NCBI GenBank assembly: GCA_964035575.1
Contig: OZ037912.1
Span: 186,001 to 250,000, forward strand
From: Rhynchopus sp. YZ270_cl-10
Lineage: Eukaryota; Euglenozoa; Diplonemea; Diplonemida; Diplonemidae
Direction of reading: 5' to 3'
Length of the DNA: 64,000 nt
Each line of letters opens with the position of its first letter. Position 1 is the stretch's first letter. Positions 59,818-64,000 of the stretch are shown here, piece by piece. The notes under the pieces are model-generated. The model saw only the letters and a program-made list of their open reading frames with translations, searched no databases and was not told the DNA's origin. The translations under genes and the position numbers were made by a program.

Positions 59818-61067
59818 TCAAACGTTCTGCCTCCTCCGCAATACGCTTTCGTCGGTCCTGCCAACTCGTCTTCGCACGCCTGCGGTATGATCGATGGAGG
59901 CGGACGACGCCCAAGGTAAGAAGCCGTCCCCAAGGGATGCCCAAGGGCTGCCCATTTCTGCAAAGCTGATGGGGGGTAACGACTTGCAATCACATAAGAA
60001 GCAGTTCCCAAGGCTCGTGACACTGCCTAATCCTGCAAAGTCGATGGAGGTTAACGACGTGCAATCTGATAAGAAGCCGTTCCCAAGGCTTGTGATACTG
60101 CCCAATCCTGCAAAGTCGATGGAGGTTAACGATGTGCAATCTGATAAGAAGCCGTTCCCAAGGCTTGTGACACTCTCCAATCCTGCAAAGTCGATCGAGG
60201 TTAACGACGTGCAATCTGATAAGAAGAAGTCCCCAAGGCTTGTGACACTGCTCAATCCTGTAAAGTCGATGGTGGTCAACGACGTACAACCTGATAAGAA
60301 GTTGTCCTGAAGGCTTGTCACACCGCTCAATCTTGCAAATTTGATGGTGGTCAACCACGTGAAACCTAATAAGAAGTACTCCCGAGGTGTTGTGACACTG
60401 CCCAATCCTGCAAAGTTGATGGAGGTTAACGACGTGCAATCTGATAAGAAGCAGTTACCAAGGCTTGTGACACTGCTCAATCCTGCAAAGTCGATGGAGG
60501 TTAACGACGTGCAATCTGATAAGAAGCCGTTCCCAAGGCTTGTGACACTGCCTAATCCTGCAAAGTCGATGAAGGTTAACGACGTGCAATTTAATAAGAA
60601 GTAGTTCTCAAGGCTTGTCACACTGCCTAATCCTGCAAAGTCGATGGAGACTAACGACGTGCAATTTAATAAGAATCCGTTCCCAAGGCTTGTGATACTG
60701 CTCAATCCTGCAAAGTCGATGGAGGTTAACGACGTGCAGCAGTATAAGAAGTTGTCCCCAAGGCTTGTGACACTGCTCAAGCCTGCAAAGTCGATAGAGG
60801 TTAACGACGAGCAACGCGCTAAGAAGCCTTTCCCAAGGCTTGTGACACTGCTCAAGCCTGCAAAGTCGATGGAGGTTAACGACGTGCAATCTAATAAGAA
60901 GCTGTCCCCAAGGCTTGTCACACTGCTTAATCCTGCAAAGTCGATGGAGGTTAATGACATATTAAACTTGAAAAACGTGATCCACCCCCGCAAAAAGAAA
61001 AACCAGCAAAAGGGAAGGATGGCACCACGGTGTGCCAGAGAGTGGCTTGATCCCATTTGCTGACTTA

Positions 61068-62467
61068 CAGTGTGACACAGAATTAATGGCCGATGAAGAC
61101 ATTTTATAAAAAAACGGCAAATTTTGACAAGGACATATTCAAAACACCCCCAAAACATAAAATATTTACGCCCAGGAACACAATAAAAGCAAAAATATAA
61201 TGGTTAAGGGTAAAGTGAACACTGAGGCCACGAGGGAAGGGTTGCGCCTACAGGCAGCGTCGCTAGTCGTTGTTGGCGGTAAGAGCCATGATGAGGTGGC
61301 GGAGTTGCTGAACGTTGCGAAGAGGAGTTTGGGTAGGTGGGTGAAGGAGTACCGCGCTGGAGAGCGGAATTTTTCGGACAAGCCAGGGAGGGGACGCAAG
61401 AGATCGGCCACCACCGACACCGTTAAGAATAGGGTGGTTAGACACATGCGGGGCAAGCGGTTTCAGTCTTGCAGGAAAGTAGCGTCGCGACTACAGATTT
61501 CGAGGGAGAGTGTCCGCAGGTGCCTGAAGGAGAAGGGGCTGAAGCCCGTTCAAACGAAGAGCAAACCAAAGCTCTCGGAAAAGAACATCACTGCCCGGAT
61601 AGAGTTTGCTGAAACGCATCGAAACACCGACTGGTCAAAGGTGATGTTCACCGATGAAAAAGACTTTTGGCTTTTTTCTCGGGTGAGCAAGAAGAACGAT
61701 GTTGTCTGGGTTGCAGATGGTGATGAGCCGCCCCCAACCGTTGATAAGGTCAGGGCTACGCAGAAGGTTCACGTCTGGGGAGGAATCACCACCAGAGGTA
61801 AGACGAAGCTCTATTTCTATGACGGTGCTCTCAATGCAGAGAAGTACCGTACGCTCGTCTTACAGAAAGCGCTCAAAGAAATAAAAGAACTCCTGCCTGA
61901 CAGTAGCTACACGTTTCAGCAGGATGGGGCACCCTGCCACACTGCGAACGTTACTCAAGCATTCCTCTCCTCCCAACCTTTCTCGTTCCTCCCTAAAGCT
62001 GACTGGCCAGGCAACTCCCCTGATCTCAATCCTATTGAGAACCTGTGGGCCAAGCTGCAGACTGCAGTCAACGAACGGGAGCCCAAAGACGTGTCAGCAC
62101 TTAAACGTGCCATCAACAAGGAATGGTCCAAGATGGACAATAGCTTCGTTGCACGTTACATCATGTCAATGCCACGACGCCTAGACGCAGTTCGCAATTC
62201 CAACGGAATGCACACAAAATACTAATGCATGCTCTATTTATTTTTGTACACCCACTCGTTTGTACTGCTACACTGTATTTTTTTTTTTTACACATACACC
62301 CTTTTTTACCAAAAAGGGATATTTCCATGTTAATATTTTCCCCACACACACACTTTTCATAGCCAGTTGAAAATGCAATGAAATGAGTCAAATTTTGCCT
62401 ATTTTTTAGAATAATATAACAATTTTTACAAAATGTCGTCATCGGCCATTAATTCTGTGTCACACTG
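61068..62467 (+). mobile_element. Intact Tc1/mariner transposon (1,400 bp)
   Basis: Terminal inverted repeats of 38 bp with one mismatch (outer CAGTGTGACACAGAATTAAT) are flanked by TA on both sides (61066-61067, 62468-62469). One full-length transposase frame lies inside. Nothing looks broken. Confidence 0.95.
61200..62225 (+). CDS. Tc1/mariner transposase, DD37E type
   Basis: 341 residues, single exon. Residues about 8-55 and 70-115 form the paired helix-turn-helix DNA-binding domain with a GRGRKRS hinge (64-70) that doubles as an AT-hook/nuclear-signal-like motif. The catalytic triad is Asp152 (FTDEKDF), Asp242 (QQDGAPCHTA) and Glu280 (SPDLNPIENLW), with 37 residues between the last two, which places it in the DD37E group rather than DD34E or DD34D. 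It would cut at the element's TIRs and insert at TA. Complete and apparently functional. Confidence 0.95.
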   Translation: MVKGKVNTEATREGLRLQAASLVVVGGKSHDEVAELLNVAKRSLGRWVKEYRAGERNFSDKPGRGRKRSATTDTVKNRVVRHMRGKRFQSCRKVASRLQISRESVRRCLKEKGLKPVQTKSKPKLSEKNITARIEFAETHRNTDWSKVMFTDEKDFWLFSRVSKKNDVVWVADGDEPPPTVDKVRATQKVHVWGGITTRGKTKLYFYDGALNAEKYRTLVLQKALKEIKELLPDSSYTFQQDGAPCHTANVTQAFLSSQPFSFLPKADWPGNSPDLNPIENLWAKLQTAVNEREPKDVSALKRAINKEWSKMDNSFVARYIMSMPRRLDAVRNSNGMHTKY

Positions 62468-62512
62468 TATACCCAACAAAGAAGCGACACCTAAGTGAAC
62501 AGGGGCCGTATA

Positions 62513-62695
62513 CCACCGCTGGTGGCCTAGGTTAGTATATAAGCCAGGTCAAGGTCCGCACTCTGGCAGCGTCAAAAGAAATAAACAACAATAAAACCAC
62601 CAGTCATTCCAATGGGAGGAACGAATGACTGGCATCTCCTAATTCTCTAAACTGCGGTGAGTGGAACACCCAACTGATGCAAACCACTGCCGCAG
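62513..62695 (+). ncRNA. Candidate structured RNA segment within the LRR gene 2 insertion
   Basis: Three hairpins follow each other: CCACC-GCT-GGTGG (62513-62525), CCAGTCATT/AATGACTGG (62600-62632) and CTGCGG..GTGG / CCAC..CCGCAG (62652-62695). A TATATAAG box lies at about 62537. This could be the transcribed core of a non-autonomous retroposon. No tRNA, 5S or snRNA identity could be established. Confidence 0.35.
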
Positions 62696-64000
62696 GTTAG
62701 CACCTACAAAAAGCAAAGAAAAGCAAAGAAAAGAAAAGCAAAAGCTGTGCATGGTCGTAAAGTAGGCGCAGGGTCGCTTAAATCCCTGAGGGCACAAAAA
62801 GCCCAGCATACACCTCCTCCAGTTGCTTTGGACCCTCCAATATCATGTGCCCGGGTTTGCAAAAGTGCAATGCAACCATCCCACGCGTGGCCTTCGTTCA
62901 CTCAAAAAAGAGATTATATCCGGGGACGCCAGGGCAAAAATGCCGGGGGGCTGCCACCTCACGTTTTTGTCCCCTCGATGGAGGTTAATGACGTGCAACA
63001 GTACAAGAAGCTGTCCCCAAGGCTTGTCACACTGCTCAATCCTGCAAATTTGATGGAGGTTAACGACTTGCAATCAAATAAGAAGTGGTTCCTAAGGCTC
63101 GTGACACTGCCCAATCCTGCAAAGTCGATGGAGGTTAAGGACTTGCAATCAAATAAGAAGTAGTTCCCCAGGCTCGTGACCTTGCCCAATCCTGCAAAGT
63201 CGATGGAGGCTAACGACGAGCAACGCGCTAAGAAGCTGTCCCCAAGGCTTGTCACACTGCTCAATCCTGCAAAGTTGATGGAGGTTAACGACTTGCAATC
63301 AAATAAGAAGTAGTTCCCAAGGCTCGTGACCTTGCCCAATCCTGCAAAGTCGATGGAGGTTAACGACGTGCAACCTGATAAGAAGAAGTCCGCAAGGCTC
63401 GTGACCTTGTTCAATCCTGTAAAGTCAATGGAGGTTAACGACGTGCAACGCTCTAAGAAGCCTTTCCCAAGGGATGCGATACTGCTCAATCTTGCAACGT
63501 CGATGAAGGTTAACGACGTGCAATCTGATAAGAAGCAGTTCCCAAGGAATGTGATACTGCTCAATCCTGTAAAATCGATGGAGGTTAACGACGTGCACCC
63601 TGATAAGAAGCAGTCCCCAAGGCTTGTGACACTGCTCAATCCTGCAAAGTTGTATGGCTCAAAAGTGCGGAATGACGTGCAGTTGTGCAGGAAGTTCTCA
63701 CCTATTTTCGTGACGTTGCGCAATCCAGACAGGTTAATTGATTCCAATGATGAACATTGAGATAAGAAGAAGTCATCAATCGCAGTAACAGCCAACGTGG
63801 CAGTCAGATCAAGGCTGCGTAAATTAGTGCGTGCGAGGAACCTGTTCGGAATCGCAGTTACAACTTCTGCCTGCAGAAACAACTGCGCAACCTTGGGGTC
63901 TTCTACACTCGCAAGCCTCTCTGGTGTGAGGTCTGTCTCACCCAATTCACGAAGAGCTGCAATGGATACTCGCTTCTTCGACTCCGTCAGCACGACTGTG

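Larger units (their letters stand above)
60959..62974. mobile_element. Insertion in LRR gene 2: unclassified 0.6 kb element carrying a nested Tc1
   Basis: An 18 bp direct repeat TCGATGGAGGTTAATGAC flanks it (60941-60958, 62975-62992). Most other LRR units read TTAACGAC there, so the shared TTAATGAC supports true duplication rather than chance. Without the Tc1 (61068-62467 plus one TA) the element is 614 bp. Ends share aaaaacgtga in inverted orientation (about 60971 and 62961) but are otherwise dissimilar; an 18 bp duplication suits target-primed retroposition better than cut-and-paste. No protein encoded; the right part holds several hairpins. Confidence 0.7.
59818..64000 (-). pseudogene. Ubiquitin-like/LRR gene 2, split by a 2.0 kb insertion; runs off the right edge
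   Basis: The N-terminal part (64000-62975) continues leftwards beyond the window start codon, since the frame is open through 64000 with VLTESKK as in LRR gene 1. It covers the linker and about 10 LRR units; the C-terminal part (60958-59818) holds about 15 units and ends with the same VRRRVGRTDESVL and RRQNV tail as gene 1. Between them lies an insertion (60959-62974) flanked by an 18 bp direct repeat. Both parts remain open and lie in the same frame if the insertion and one repeat are ignored, so the disruption looks recent. As it stands the N-terminal product ends in SLTSIEGTKT within the insertion. Confidence 0.75.

Noticed and set aside
62521-62570. Possible tRNA-like box A (tggcctaggttagt) and box B (ggtcaaggtcc) suggesting a tRNA-derived SINE
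   Set aside because: The box B candidate has several mismatches and no cloverleaf can be drawn.

Overview
The window comes from a unicellular eukaryote (protist). It contains spliceosomal introns with GTATGT/GTAAGT donors and pyrimidine-rich AG acceptors, uses the standard stop codons, and carries eukaryote-only families: a PDCD2/TSR4-type ribosome-biogenesis factor, a nucleoplasmin-fold protein, tandem GBP-type large GTPases, and hAT, Crypton and Tc1 transposons. I see no prokaryotic operons, rRNA or tRNA. Every host gene I can support lies on the minus strand except one small candidate inside a mobile element. Several start codons sit 18-30 nt behind a polypyrimidine-AG acceptor. Directional gene clusters with acceptors just ahead of the ATG recall Euglenozoa (trans-splicing), but leader introns would look the same, so the lineage is a low-confidence guess.

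Layout. 0-9.5 kb: the first exon of a gene that runs off the left edge, then mostly repeats, including a 3.46 kb inverted-repeat element carrying Crypton copy 1 and a captured GTPase-gene fragment. 9.5-16.4 kb: an ordinary host cluster on the minus strand (Arg/Ser-rich protein, PDCD2/TSR4-like, three-exon nucleoplasmin-like protein, IQ-motif coiled-coil protein). 16.4-31.7 kb: a mobile-element graveyard with Crypton copy 2, several palindromic mini-elements and a nested composite containing a 4.07 kb hAT transposon and a perfect 1.1 kb (GTACACA)n array. 31.8-64 kb: a family-rich region with two ubiquitin-like/LRR genes, a three-member family related to an LRAT/NlpC-like protein, a 3,915-residue tandem-GTPase gene and its shortened chimeric paralogue, separated by duplicated intergenic blocks full of stem-loops.

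Themes. (1) Many elements combine short terminal inverted repeats with an interior made of short tandem or palindromic motifs. One, a 3,375 bp element starting CACGGTGG, is proven as an insertion by two paralogous empty sites inside the window. (2) Three to four intergenic regions carry the same ordered set of hairpins with a shared loop motif (GCCTCTCGTGC), my strongest candidate for an undescribed functional element. (3) The second LRR gene is split by an insertion with an 18 bp target duplication, itself hit by an intact Tc1/mariner element. (4) The hAT transposase 3' end is followed by an inverted copy of itself, a natural source of hairpin RNA.

The four-gene host cluster and the catalytic transposase calls are the most secure. 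Organism identity, one-exon candidates and the function of the hairpin modules are inference.
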